From Sphingomonas sp. HMP9 (GTDB taxonomy: Bacteria; Pseudomonadota; Alphaproteobacteria; Sphingomonadales; Sphingomonadaceae), in the NCBI RefSeq assembly GCF_013374115.1, contig NZ_AP022673.1:3173501-3237500 (forward strand): a stretch of DNA of 64,000 nucleotides, given 5' to 3'. The position numbers and the translations under genes were made by a program. This document shows, in pieces, positions 52,066-61,587 of this stretch. Under the pieces are notes generated by a model. That model saw only the letters and a list, made by a program, of their open reading frames with translations. It was not told the DNA's origin and searched no databases. Every line of letters starts with the position of its first letter. Within the stretch, counting starts at the first letter, position 1.

Positions 52066-52142
52066 ATCTCCCGCGCAGGCGGGAGTCCAGGGTAACAGAC
52101 GATAGCGTTCGTGGTCCTGGGCCCCTGCGTTCGCGAGAGAAC
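52066..52142. repeat. family F palindromic element, copy 2
   Basis: ATCTCCCGCGCAGGCGGGAG and CCCCTGCGTTCGCGAGAGAAC with inner TCCAGGGTAAC; imperfect compared with the copy near 20.4 kb. Confidence 0.7.
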
Positions 52143-52279
52143 CGCGATTAATTTGCATGAGGCACTGCTTCATCGAACGTCGGAACCTGCAACGGCGATT
52201 CCTGCGCCGACGATAGCGTAGCGACGGGATGGGGGTTAAGCGGATAGCATGAGCATGGTCCCAACATTGACCGTTCACG

Positions 52280-53194
52280 ATGCGGGCTAGTCCGGTGACG
52301 CGCCGCACCGTCTCCCCCGCACTCGCCTTCGCCGTCGCCGCGCTCGGCATCGGGCTGTTCTCCATGATGGACGCGGTGATGAAGGCGCTCGTGCTCGCGA
52401 TCGGCGTCTATAACGCGCTGCTCTGGCGGCAGATGGCGAGCGTCGGGCTGGGGGCGGTCGCGTGGAAGCTCGGCAGGAGCGGGCGGCCGTCGGCGCGGGC
52501 GCTCAAGCTGCACCTCGCGCGCGGGCTGGTGACGACGGCGATGGCGGTGTTGTTCTTCTGGGGCCTCGCACGCGTGCCGATGGCGCAGGCGATTTCGCTG
52601 ACCTACATCGCGCCGATCCTAGCGCTTCTGCTCGGTGCGGTGACGCTGGGCGAGCGCGTCGGGCGCAAGGCGGTCTTCGCGTCGATCGCGGCGCTGGGCG
52701 GCGTGCTGGTGGTGATGATCGGGCAGGGGCGCGGCGTGACGGGCCCCGAGCCGTTCCACGGTGCGCTCGCGGTGCTCGGGTCGGCGATCTTATATGCGGT
52801 GAACCTAGTGATCGCGCGGCTGCAGAGCCAGGCGGCGCGGCCGGGCGAGATCGCGTTCTTCCAGGCGCTGGTCATCACGGCGACGCTGGCGCTCGCCGCG
52901 CCGTGGCTGGCGGTGGTGCCCGAGGCCGCGCAATGGCCAAAGCTCCTGCTCGCCGCCGGGCTCGCCACCGCATCGCTGTGGCTGCTCGGCTGGGCCTATG
53001 CGCACGGCGACACGGGATTTCTCGCAACGACCGAATATACCTCGTTCGTCTATGCCGCAGGGCTGGGTTTCCTCGTGTTCGGCGAGCGGGTATCGGCCTT
53101 CACGCTGGCGGGCGCGGCGATCATTGTCGTCGCGTGCCTGTACGCGGCGCGGCGGCGTGACATCGCGCAGACATCGATCGAGGCTAGTGCATGA
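52280..53194 (+). CDS. DMT-superfamily transporter (EamA domains)
   Basis: A 304-residue protein with ten hydrophobic helices in two EamA repeats: the first includes GIGLFSMMDAVMKAL and GLARVPMAQAISLTYIAPIL, the second FQALVITATLALAAPWLAV and TTEYTSFVYAAGLGFLVFGE. Members export amino acids, nucleosides or other metabolites; no substrate can be read from sequence. The ATG is poorly supported by a ribosome-binding site. It overlaps the GNAT gene by four bases. Confidence 0.87.
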   Translation: MRASPVTRRTVSPALAFAVAALGIGLFSMMDAVMKALVLAIGVYNALLWRQMASVGLGAVAWKLGRSGRPSARALKLHLARGLVTTAMAVLFFWGLARVPMAQAISLTYIAPILALLLGAVTLGERVGRKAVFASIAALGGVLVVMIGQGRGVTGPEPFHGALAVLGSAILYAVNLVIARLQSQAARPGEIAFFQALVITATLALAAPWLAVVPEAAQWPKLLLAAGLATASLWLLGWAYAHGDTGFLATTEYTSFVYAAGLGFLVFGERVSAFTLAGAAIIVVACLYAARRRDIAQTSIEASA

Positions 53195-53667
53195 CCCATA
53201 TCCGTTCCGCCACCGCTGCCGATGTCGGCACGATCCTGCGCTTCGTCCGCGAACTCGCCGCGTTCGAGCGCGAGCCGGATGCGGTCGAGGCGACCGAATC
53301 GATGCTGGCGGAGGCGTTGTTCGGCGAGCGGCCGGCAGCGGAGGCGGTGATCGCGGAGACTACGGACGGCCCGCTCGGGTTCGCGCTGTTCTTCCACAAT
53401 TTCTCGACCTGGACGGGCAAGCGCGGGCTGTATCTCGAGGATCTGTACGTGACGCCGGACGCGCGCGGGCAGGGGGTAGGCGGTGCGTTGCTGGCGCATC
53501 TCGCGGGCGTGGCGCTCGATCGCGGGTGCGCGCGGTTCGAATGGTCGGTGCTCGACTGGAATGCGGACGCGATCGCGTTCTACCGCAAGGTGGGCGCGGT
53601 CGGGATGGAGGACTGGACGATCCAGCGTCTGTCCGGCGACGCGCTCGTCCGGCTGGCGGGGCGGTAG
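53191..53667 (+). CDS. GNAT-family N-acetyltransferase
   Basis: A 158-residue GNAT enzyme: SATAADVGTILRFVRELAAF at the start, GFALFFHNFSTWTGKRGLYL, and the acetyl-CoA-binding V-[RK]-x-x-[GQ]-x-G-x-[GA] loop DARGQGVGGALLAHL near residue 93, then YRKVGAVGMEDWTI. It resembles thialysine/diamine acetyltransferase-type GNATs. The substrate is uncertain. It is coupled to the DMT transporter, so the two may handle one compound. Confidence 0.88.
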   Translation: MTHIRSATAADVGTILRFVRELAAFEREPDAVEATESMLAEALFGERPAAEAVIAETTDGPLGFALFFHNFSTWTGKRGLYLEDLYVTPDARGQGVGGALLAHLAGVALDRGCARFEWSVLDWNADAIAFYRKVGAVGMEDWTIQRLSGDALVRLAGR

Positions 53668-53684
53668 GCGACAGGCGGCAGCGG

Positions 53685-54359
53685 CTAGGCTTTCACGTCG
53701 ATATTCATCGCGATCGATAACCGGTCGCCGGTGCCGAGATGCGGACGGACGCCGTGACGCAGCCAGGCGGGAAACAGGATCAGGTCGCCGGCCTCGGTCG
53801 GCAGGCGGCGTTCGATGGGCTGCGGCTGGCCATCGATGCCGACGAGACGGAAGCCGGGCAGGCGCATGAACGGGACTGGGAAGCGCGGGTCTTCGAAGAA
53901 CAGCTCGCCGCCCGCCTCGCCTGAGGCCTCGCCCGAGACTGGGGGCTGGCCCATGTCGACATAGAAGACCGCCGCCCACAACACGCCGGGATGCGCGTGG
54001 CTCATGTTCAGCGCGCCGGGGGGCGAGACGTTCGCCCACATCTTGACGGTCCATTCGAGCAACGCCGGATCGCGGCCGTCGAAATGCGAGGCGCGCTTGG
54101 CCATCTTTACCGCGGTGTCGGCAAGTGCGGCCGCAGCCGGACCGCCCCAGTCGAGCATGTCGGTGGCAGAATGCCAGCCACCGACATTGGAGCGCGCGAG
54201 GCTCGGCGCGGCGGCATGGCGCTCGCTGATCACGGACCGCAGCGCCGCGGTCAACGCGGCTGCATCGGCCAGCCGGCCGTGCAGGATCGGCGTCTCGTAC
54301 AGTCCGATCTGTGCCGCGCGGACGCGGATGCCGTCGAACGTATGAGACGCCGTGGTCAT
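53685..54359 (-). CDS. putative 2-oxoglutarate/Fe(II) dioxygenase (TIGR02466-like)
   Basis: A 224-residue double-stranded beta-helix protein. The iron-binding pattern H-x-D...H is readable as SHAHPGVLWAAVFYVD, GGELFFEDPR, and FPAWLRHGVRPHLGTGDRLS (distal His and 2OG-binding Arg). The group is known from phage and bacterial proteins of unknown hydroxylation substrate. It converges with the GNAT gene and is followed by ppa 32 bases upstream on the same strand. Confidence 0.78.
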   Translation of the reverse strand: MTTASHTFDGIRVRAAQIGLYETPILHGRLADAAALTAALRSVISERHAAAPSLARSNVGGWHSATDMLDWGGPAAAALADTAVKMAKRASHFDGRDPALLEWTVKMWANVSPPGALNMSHAHPGVLWAAVFYVDMGQPPVSGEASGEAGGELFFEDPRFPVPFMRLPGFRLVGIDGQPQPIERRLPTEAGDLILFPAWLRHGVRPHLGTGDRLSIAMNIDVKA

Positions 54360-54390
54360 GCGATCAGCCGCCCGCTGCTGGGAGCAGCGA

Positions 54391-54969
54391 TCAGCGACCG
54401 GCGGTGTCGTCTGCGTTCATCGGCTCTTCGCCCTTGGCCTTCTCGGCCTCGTAGCGTTCGATCGCCTCGATCGTGACGCGCTTGGCTTCGTCGGCGTCGC
54501 CCCACTTGCCGACGCGGACCCACTTCTTCTTCTCGAGGTCCTTATAGTGCGTGAAGAAGTGCTCGATCTGCTCGAACACGATCTCGGGCATGTCGCCGCG
54601 CTCGCCGATATTGGCATAGTAGGGGAACACCGAATCGACGGGCACGCAGACGAGCTTTTCGTCGCCACCGGCTTCGTCCTCGAGGTTCAGCACTGCGATC
54701 GGGCGCGCGCGGACGACGCAGCCCGGGATGAACGGCGAGCGCGCGATCACCAGCGCGTCGAGCGGATCGCCGTCCGGGCTGAGCGTGTGCGGCACGAAGC
54801 CGTAGTTCGCCGGGTAGCGCATCGGCGTGTGCAGGATGCGATCGACGAACAGCGCGCCCGAGGCCTTGTCGAACTCGTACTTCACGGGCTCGCCGCCGGT
54901 CGGCACTTCAATGATGACGTTCAGGTCTTCGGGCGGGTTCTTGCCGGTCGGGATGAGATCGATACGCAT
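54391..54969 (-). CDS. ppa: inorganic pyrophosphatase
   Basis: Soluble family I pyrophosphatase of 192 residues. Conserved blocks: IEVPTGGEPVKYEFDKASGA, the metal-binding signature DGDPLDALVI, and KVxxx-type FFTHYKDLEKKKWVRVGKWG near the end. ATG 54969 gives the family start MRIDLIPTG; the frame upstream encodes nothing recognised. It is essential for pulling nucleotide-triphosphate-dependent biosyntheses forward. Confidence 0.96.
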   Translation of the reverse strand: MRIDLIPTGKNPPEDLNVIIEVPTGGEPVKYEFDKASGALFVDRILHTPMRYPANYGFVPHTLSPDGDPLDALVIARSPFIPGCVVRARPIAVLNLEDEAGGDEKLVCVPVDSVFPYYANIGERGDMPEIVFEQIEHFFTHYKDLEKKKWVRVGKWGDADEAKRVTIEAIERYEAEKAKGEEPMNADDTAGR

Positions 54970-55046
54970 GGCGGTCCTTTCGATATGCCGATGCCGGCGC
55001 TCCACGGTTTGGAGAGCGGCCGGCATCGGTAAGATACAGTTGCTGG

Positions 55047-56972
55047 TCAGCGCGGCGTCAGCAGCTTGTCCAGCCCGCCGTCACCTGTACCCACCTTCTG
55101 GAGCCGCGGATAGCGCGGGCCGTCATGGTAATCGAGCAAGATGTCGCGAAAACGGTCGTTGTTCTTTACAGTGAGGCGGATCGGCACCTTCGTGCCCTTG
55201 GCTGCTAGGATCGCCGCCTTGATACGATCGGCCGAATAGGCCTCGGCGTTGACCGCCTCGATCTCGGTGCCGACGTCGAGACCGGCCTTGAACGCGGGGC
55301 TATCCCAGATCGAGGAGGTGACGACGCCCTCCTTGTTGATCACCATGCCGAGCGAATAGCTGACATCGGTGCCGCGCGTCTTCTCCGCCTGCTTCAGATA
55401 CGGGCTCTGCTCGGGGCCGTAGACCAGCTTGTAGCCGTTCATCGCGAAGCCGTTGATCGGCGCGGGCTTGCCCGTCTCGGTGAGGCGCGTGTCGAGGAAC
55501 GTCGCCCAGTCATAGGGGACGATGCCGTTCAGCGTCTTGGCGACGTCGGCGAAGGTGTAGGTCAGTTCGCCGTAATCGCCGTCGCGGACGCCGAAAAAGG
55601 CTCGCGCGAAATCGTCGATCGACTTGGTCCCGCCCGACTTCTGGCGGAGCATCGCGTCGACCTCCATCCAGACCATCAGACCCTCGTTGTAATAATCCTC
55701 CGACCGCTGCCAGCTGGTCCAGCCCTTGGGCTTGCGCGCGGAGATGACGGGATCGTTGGTGGTGTCGATCAGCGGGCGCCATTCGCGACCCTTTGCGCTG
55801 TCGTAGATGCCGAGGATCGAGGCATAGCCGTCGAGCGTGTCCTGCTTGCTGACGAGGCCTGACCGCGCTTGGAGGACATAACCCCAGAACTGCGTCTGCC
55901 CCTCATACACCCACAGCAGCGAATCGCGCATCGGCGTACGGAAGTCGGGCGTCCACAAGTCTGCACCGCGGCGGAACTTGCCGTCCCAACTATGCGTGAA
56001 CTCATGTGGCAGCAGGTTCCGCGCGGCGGCGCCCGTTTCCCATTCGGTGAAATAGCCCGGACGTACACCGTTCTCCGAGCTGCGGTGATGCTCGAGGCCG
56101 ATCCCGCCGAGCTGGTCGGTGATCGACAGCAGGAATTCATAGTGATCGTAATGCTGTGCGCCGAAGGTCTTGGCGGCCTGGTCGACGAGCCGCTTGTGCG
56201 CGTCGATCTGCTCTGGCTTGGCGGCGAGCTGGTCGGGGCTGTCGGCGAACACGTTGAGATCGACGCGCGGGCTGAGCGGCCAGACCTTGCCGTATTTGCC
56301 CGCGAGCGTCGGCGAATCGACGAGGATCTCGTAGTTGGTCGTGTCGTAGCTGTAGGTCGAGCCCGACACCTTAGCCGGTACCGCACCCGCCGCGGTCCAG
56401 CCAGCTGGGTAGGTCGCGGTCATCTTGATCGGGATCTGGCGCGTGAAATAGCCCGCCGGGTAGAGGCTGACGAGGTTGGGCTGGAGGCTGACCATCGTCG
56501 GCGTCATCACGATGCGGCCCTGGTCGCCCTTGGTCGCGGAGATGAACTGGAATTCGGCGACCAGCGTCTTTGCGCCCGTCGGCACGTCGATGTGGAACGC
56601 GAAGACGTCGACCGGATCGCGCGTCCAGGGGACGATCTTGCCGTTCGCGCGGATCACGAGACCGGCGAGCTTCTCGATCTCGCCGCGGGGGGAATGCGCG
56701 CCGGGCAGCCATTTCGGGTAGAGCAGCGCCATCGGGCCGGACTTGGCGACCGGGATTGTCTCCTTCACGCGGAAGATGCCGCGCTCGGTATCGGTCGCGT
56801 CGACGTCGAGCAGCAGCGTGCCGGGATAGGGCGTGTCGACCGCGTCGGGGATCGTGTCGACGAACGGCACCGGTTGCGGCGCGGTGTTGCCGGCGGGAAC
56901 CTGCGCGAGCGCAGGACCAGCGGCGGACATTGCAGACGCGAGCAGGGATGCGACGAGAAGCTTGCGGATCAA
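55047..56972 (-). CDS. M61-family metallopeptidase (glycyl-aminopeptidase type)
   Basis: A 641-residue exported protein with a signal peptide (LLVASLLASAMSAAGPALA), an N-terminal beta domain, the zinc motif HEFTH at residues 323-327 (with a later Glu ligand), and a C-terminal PDZ domain (YSLGMVINKEGVVTSSIWDS...AGLDVGTEIEAVNAE). The family cleaves N-terminal Gly or Ala. The start is a TTG with AAGG upstream. No operon partner. Confidence 0.9.
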   Translation of the reverse strand: MIRKLLVASLLASAMSAAGPALAQVPAGNTAPQPVPFVDTIPDAVDTPYPGTLLLDVDATDTERGIFRVKETIPVAKSGPMALLYPKWLPGAHSPRGEIEKLAGLVIRANGKIVPWTRDPVDVFAFHIDVPTGAKTLVAEFQFISATKGDQGRIVMTPTMVSLQPNLVSLYPAGYFTRQIPIKMTATYPAGWTAAGAVPAKVSGSTYSYDTTNYEILVDSPTLAGKYGKVWPLSPRVDLNVFADSPDQLAAKPEQIDAHKRLVDQAAKTFGAQHYDHYEFLLSITDQLGGIGLEHHRSSENGVRPGYFTEWETGAAARNLLPHEFTHSWDGKFRRGADLWTPDFRTPMRDSLLWVYEGQTQFWGYVLQARSGLVSKQDTLDGYASILGIYDSAKGREWRPLIDTTNDPVISARKPKGWTSWQRSEDYYNEGLMVWMEVDAMLRQKSGGTKSIDDFARAFFGVRDGDYGELTYTFADVAKTLNGIVPYDWATFLDTRLTETGKPAPINGFAMNGYKLVYGPEQSPYLKQAEKTRGTDVSYSLGMVINKEGVVTSSIWDSPAFKAGLDVGTEIEAVNAEAYSADRIKAAILAAKGTKVPIRLTVKNNDRFRDILLDYHDGPRYPRLQKVGTGDGGLDKLLTPR

Positions 56973-57083
56973 GGAAGGGCCTTCCGGCTGAGAGACGATG
57001 ATACGAGGTGTAATCGGGGTAAAGGGCAGTCGTCCAGTCCTTTACCGGAGTGTGGGTCAAGCATGCGCTTACGCTGCCCTTGC

Positions 57084-57204
57084 CGTCATCCTGACGCCGC
57101 CCCCGTCATCCTGACGCCCCCCGTCATCCTGACGAAAGTCAGGATCCAAGGTTACGGGCGCCGGCGTGTCTGGCTCTGGGTCCTGACTTTCGTCAGGATG
57201 ACGG
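57084..57204. repeat. family B element with two extra nested left arms
   Basis: A full copy (57122-57204) preceded by two truncated left arms, so GTCATCCTGACG appears three times in 40 bases (57084, 57104 and 57122 approximately) with CGCCCCC spacers. This may record repeated insertion or slippage at one site. The rest of the 247-base gap between the M61 gene and DUF1345 shows nothing else. Confidence 0.83.
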
Positions 57205-57219
57205 AGCGCGTGGGCCGCG

Positions 57220-57870
57220 TCAGCCACTCCCGAGCACGTTGATCGTGAACGCCAGCACGCCGATGTTGAACACGAACGCCGCCATGCACTGGCCGAGCGC
57301 GGCCTTGCGCACGCGGCGCGCGGTGATCTCGACGTCCGAGGTCTGGAACGTCATCCCCAGCGTGAATGCGAAATAGGCGAAGTCCCAATAGTCCGGCTCG
57401 TCGCAGCTCGGGAAATCGAGCCCTTTCGCGTCCTTCCCCTCCGGATCGTCGACATAATAGAGATGCGCATAGTGCAGCGTGTAGATCATGTTCGAGAACA
57501 GCCACGCGAGCGCCAGCGTCGTGATCGTCAGCGCGATTCCGACCGCGTCGTTCTTGCCCTGCAACTCCTTCGCCACCGCGACCAGGATGACGAGCATGAT
57601 CGTCCCACTGAACCCGAGCAGCACCGCGCGGTTGGCGTCGTTCTCCTCGGCAGCGCGCCGCATCCGCTCGGCGGTGGCGTTGCGGAACAGTGTGCCGACC
57701 GCGATCAGGAACACCGCGGCGGCGAGGTCGAAGGCCCCCATCGTGCCGCGTCCGAGCCCGAAGCGCGGGATCATCGTCACCAGCCCGATCACGAAGACCA
57801 GCACGAACAGGACGAAGCGCGGCGGGGCAACGCGTTGGCCCAGGCCCCAATATCTGGCTTTGCTAGTCAT
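57220..57870 (-). CDS. DUF1345 membrane protein
   Basis: A 216-residue protein with about five hydrophobic helices (FVLFVLVFVIGLVTMIPRF, AAAVFLIAVGTLF, GTIMLVILVAVAKEL, GIALTITTLALAWLFSNMIY, CMAAFVFNIGVLAFTINVL) and the conserved ending segment YWDFAYFAFTLGMTFQTSDV of DUF1345. Function unknown. It is divergent from hisS. Confidence 0.85.
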   Translation of the reverse strand: MTSKARYWGLGQRVAPPRFVLFVLVFVIGLVTMIPRFGLGRGTMGAFDLAAAVFLIAVGTLFRNATAERMRRAAEENDANRAVLLGFSGTIMLVILVAVAKELQGKNDAVGIALTITTLALAWLFSNMIYTLHYAHLYYVDDPEGKDAKGLDFPSCDEPDYWDFAYFAFTLGMTFQTSDVEITARRVRKAALGQCMAAFVFNIGVLAFTINVLGSG

Positions 57871-57919
57871 GGCACGGCGCTAGCGCTTCGCGGGCACGTC
57901 GCCTAGATACGCGCGCATC

Positions 57920-59164
57920 ATGGCAAGAATAGAAACTCCGCGCCGCATTCGTGGCACCCAGGACATTTTCGGCAACGAGCAGCGCCGGTTCGCGCACGTC
58001 CTGTCGACGTTCGAGCGCGTGCGGGCGCTGTATTGCTTCCAGCGCGTCGATATCCCGGTGTTCGAGTCGACCGCGGTGTTCGCCCGCTCGCTCGGCGAGA
58101 CGACCGATGTCGTGTCGAAGGAGATGTACACGTTCGAGGATCGCGGTGGCGATTCGCTGACGCTGCGGCCCGAATTCACCGCCGGCATCGCGCGCGCCTA
58201 TCTGACCGAGGGCTGGCAGCAGTTCGCGCCGCTCAAGATCACGACCAGCGGCCCGGTGTTCCGCTACGAACGCCCGCAAAAGGGGCGGTTCCGGCAGTTT
58301 CACCAGATCGACGCCGAGGTGATCGGCGCGGCCGAACCGGCGGCGGACGTCGAACTCCTGGTGCTGGCGGATCAGTTGCTCCGCGAACTCGGCATTGCCG
58401 ACGGCGTGACGCTCCAGCTCAACACGCTGGGCGATGCGGAGACGCGCGACGCGTGGCGCGCCGCGCTGGTCGCGCATTTCGAGGCGCATCGCGGTGAGCT
58501 GTCCGAAGACAGCCTGACCCGGCTCGAGAAGAACCCGATGCGGATCCTCGATTCGAAGGATCCGCGCGACCGCCCGATCGCCGACAGTGCGCCCGATATC
58601 GATGCGTATCTGACGCCCGAGGCGCGCGCGTTCTTCGACGCGGTGACCACCGGGCTCGATGCGGCCGGCGTCGCGTGGGAGCGCAATGCGCGGCTGGTCC
58701 GCGGGCTCGATTACTACCGCCACACCGCGTTCGAGTTCGTGACCGACCGGCTGGGTTCGCAGGGCACCGTGCTGGCCGGCGGCCGCTATGACGGGTTGAT
58801 CGGCTCGCTCGGCGGGCCCGAGACGGCGGGTGTGGGCTGGGCTGCGGGCGTCGAGCGGCTCGCGATGTTGCTGGAGGAGCCGGCCGCGGCAACGATCGAC
58901 GCCGTCGTCGTACCGATGGGCGCAGACGCCGAAGCGCGCGCGATGGGTATCGTCGCGGACCTTCGCCGTGCAGGCGTTGCGGTCGAGATGGCCTACAAGG
59001 GCAAGATGAAGGCGCGGATGGCGAAGGCCGACGCGCTCGGCGCGCGCTTCGCGATCATCCTCGGCGACAACGAGCTCGCCAAGGGCGTCGCTGCCGTGAA
59101 GACGCTTGGCGCGGGCACGCAGGCCGAAGTCGCCTTCGCCGATCTGGCGGAGGCGTTGCGTTGA
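57920..59164 (+). CDS. hisS: histidine--tRNA ligase
   Basis: Class II aminoacyl-tRNA synthetase charging tRNA-His. The 414-residue protein has motif 1-2 features ([33 protein letters not shown]), the histidine-binding [15 protein letters not shown] and [15 protein letters not shown], and the C-terminal anticodon-binding domain with [20 protein letters not shown]. Length is normal. The ATG is close to the divergent DUF1345 start. Confidence 0.97.
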   Translation: MARIETPRRIRGTQDIFGNEQRRFAHVLSTFERVRALYCFQRVDIPVFESTAVFARSLGETTDVVSKEMYTFEDRGGDSLTLRPEFTAGIARAYLTEGWQQFAPLKITTSGPVFRYERPQKGRFRQFHQIDAEVIGAAEPAADVELLVLADQLLRELGIADGVTLQLNTLGDAETRDAWRAALVAHFEAHRGELSEDSLTRLEKNPMRILDSKDPRDRPIADSAPDIDAYLTPEARAFFDAVTTGLDAAGVAWERNARLVRGLDYYRHTAFEFVTDRLGSQGTVLAGGRYDGLIGSLGGPETAGVGWAAGVERLAMLLEEPAAATIDAVVVPMGADAEARAMGIVADLRRAGVAVEMAYKGKMKARMAKADALGARFAIILGDNELAKGVAAVKTLGAGTQAEVAFADLAEALR

Positions 59165-59169
59165 GCCTC

Positions 59170-59254
59170 CCCGTCATCCCAGCGCAGGCTGGGATCCAGA
59201 GCCATGAAGGCTGCGCTCTGTTACTCTGGATCCCAGCCTGCGCTGGGATGACGG
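59170..59254. repeat. family E palindromic element, copy 2
   Basis: Arms CCCCGTCATCCCAGCGCAGG and CCTGCGCTGGGATGACGG with inner GGATCCAGAG and CTCTGGATCC. It lies in the short gap between hisS and prfA, with the prfA start 17 bases beyond it. Confidence 0.87.
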
Positions 59255-59270
59255 AAGAGGGAGCGCGCGC

Positions 59271-60344
<1,074 letters not shown>

Positions 60345-60352
60345 GCCGCTCT

Positions 60353-60511
60353 CCTGCTCCCCCGCCCGCAAGCGGGAGGGGGCCGGGGGGTGGGCTCGCG
60401 CGGCGTTTCAGGCGGGCGGGTCGCTCTGGTCCTTCGACCCATTGTTAACGGTGCGTTCGCGGTGAGCGCGAGCCCACCCCCCAACCCCCTCCCGCACGTG
60501 GGCGGGGGGGT
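60353..60511. repeat. family C-type palindromic element containing the prmC start
   Basis: TGCTCCCCCGCCCGCAAGCG with GGAGGGGGCCGGGGGGTGGG faces CCACCCCCCAACCCCCTCCC and GCACGTGGGCGGGGGGG. The interior of about 80 bases is not palindromic. It begins nine bases after the prfA stop. Confidence 0.83.
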
Positions 60512-61328
60512 AAATACGGCGCTCGCCGCCGCCGCTGCGCAGTTCGCCTTCTCCGCAACGCCGCGGCTCGATGCCGAACTGCTCATGGCGCACGCACTCG
60601 GCGTCGAGCGTAACGCCATCTTCCTCGACCCGACGCGCTACGCCGTCCCTGCCACCTTCGCCGACCTCGTCGAGCGCCGGCTCCGCCATGAGCCGATCGC
60701 CTATATCACCGGCACCCGCGGCTTCTGGTCGATTGACCTTGCGATCGGCCCCGGCGCGCTCGTTCCCCGCGCCGACAGCGAAACACTCCTTGTCGCCGCC
60801 CAAAAACACTTCGCGGGCCGCGCGCCTGCAACCGTGCTCGACCTCGGCACCGGCCCCGGCACGCTGCTCCTCGCCGCGCTCGACGAATGGCCCGCCCGCG
60901 GTCTCGGAGTCGATTATTCCCCCCAAGCACTCGACTATGCCCGCGCCAACGCCGCCGCGCTTGGCATGACCGAACGCGCCAGCTTCGTCCGCGGGAGTTG
61001 GGCCAGCGCAATCGTCGGCCAGTTCGACCTGATCCTCGCCAACCCGCCCTACATCGCCACCGACGAGCAACTCCCGCCCGAAGTGCATGACCACGAGCCG
61101 CACGCTGCGCTCTTCGCCGGCGCGGATGGGCTCGACGACTACCGCATCCTTGCCGGGCAACTCCCGGCCTTGATCGCCCCCGGCGGCGCGGCGGTGATCG
61201 AGATCGGCGCGACGCAAGGCCCGTCCGTGACCGCACTGCTCGAAGCGCAAGGTTTGCTTGTCACGCTCCACCACGACTACGGCAACAACCCGCGCGCGCT
61301 GGTTGCAATCCAAGGCCATGGGACTTGA
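60498..61328 (+). CDS. prmC: protein-(glutamine-N5) methyltransferase, release factor-specific
   Basis: PrmC methylates the GGQ glutamine of release factors; it follows prfA as usual. The SAM site VLDLGTGPGTLLLAAL and the diagnostic NPPY (LILANPPYIATDEQLPPEV) are present, with the N-terminal helical domain ATPRLDAELLMAHALG. The start is uncertain because a repeat lies over the 5' end: GTG 60498 gives 276 residues (normal), GTG 60462 gives 288, GTG 60390 gives 312. None has a visible Shine-Dalgarno; the sequence before 60498 is C-rich. Identity is secure. Confidence 0.92.
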   Translation: MGGGVNTALAAAAAQFAFSATPRLDAELLMAHALGVERNAIFLDPTRYAVPATFADLVERRLRHEPIAYITGTRGFWSIDLAIGPGALVPRADSETLLVAAQKHFAGRAPATVLDLGTGPGTLLLAALDEWPARGLGVDYSPQALDYARANAAALGMTERASFVRGSWASAIVGQFDLILANPPYIATDEQLPPEVHDHEPHAALFAGADGLDDYRILAGQLPALIAPGGAAVIEIGATQGPSVTALLEAQGLLVTLHHDYGNNPRALVAIQGHGT

Positions 61329-61489
61329 ACAATCTGGCGCTAAACCTCACATTTCACTTGTAGTAGGTCCCTTGCGGACGCTATCACATGGGCAGGGGCA
61401 CGCAATCTCGACATTTTGGTCGGTTTTTAGCGTTGACCCGCATCCTTCGCTTTGAGGTCGCTGCAGTCCGGCGGCCCTGGCAAGCTCGA

Positions 61490-61519
61490 CGCACCGATCT
61501 CGTATAGATCGTCGGTGCG
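61490..61519. other. hairpin in the leader of the DUF4167 gene
   Basis: CGCACCGA and TCGGTGCG can form an 8-base-pair stem around a 14-base loop. It lies about 70 bases before the start of the DUF4167 gene, in a 259-base gap with no other feature; it may be part of the leader. Not a terminator, as no T-run follows. Confidence 0.5.
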
Positions 61520-61587
61520 CGGCGGGGGGTTTGCACCGCATTTTCGGAGCACGACCAGATTTTGGTTCGACGACTGAGGACACAAGC

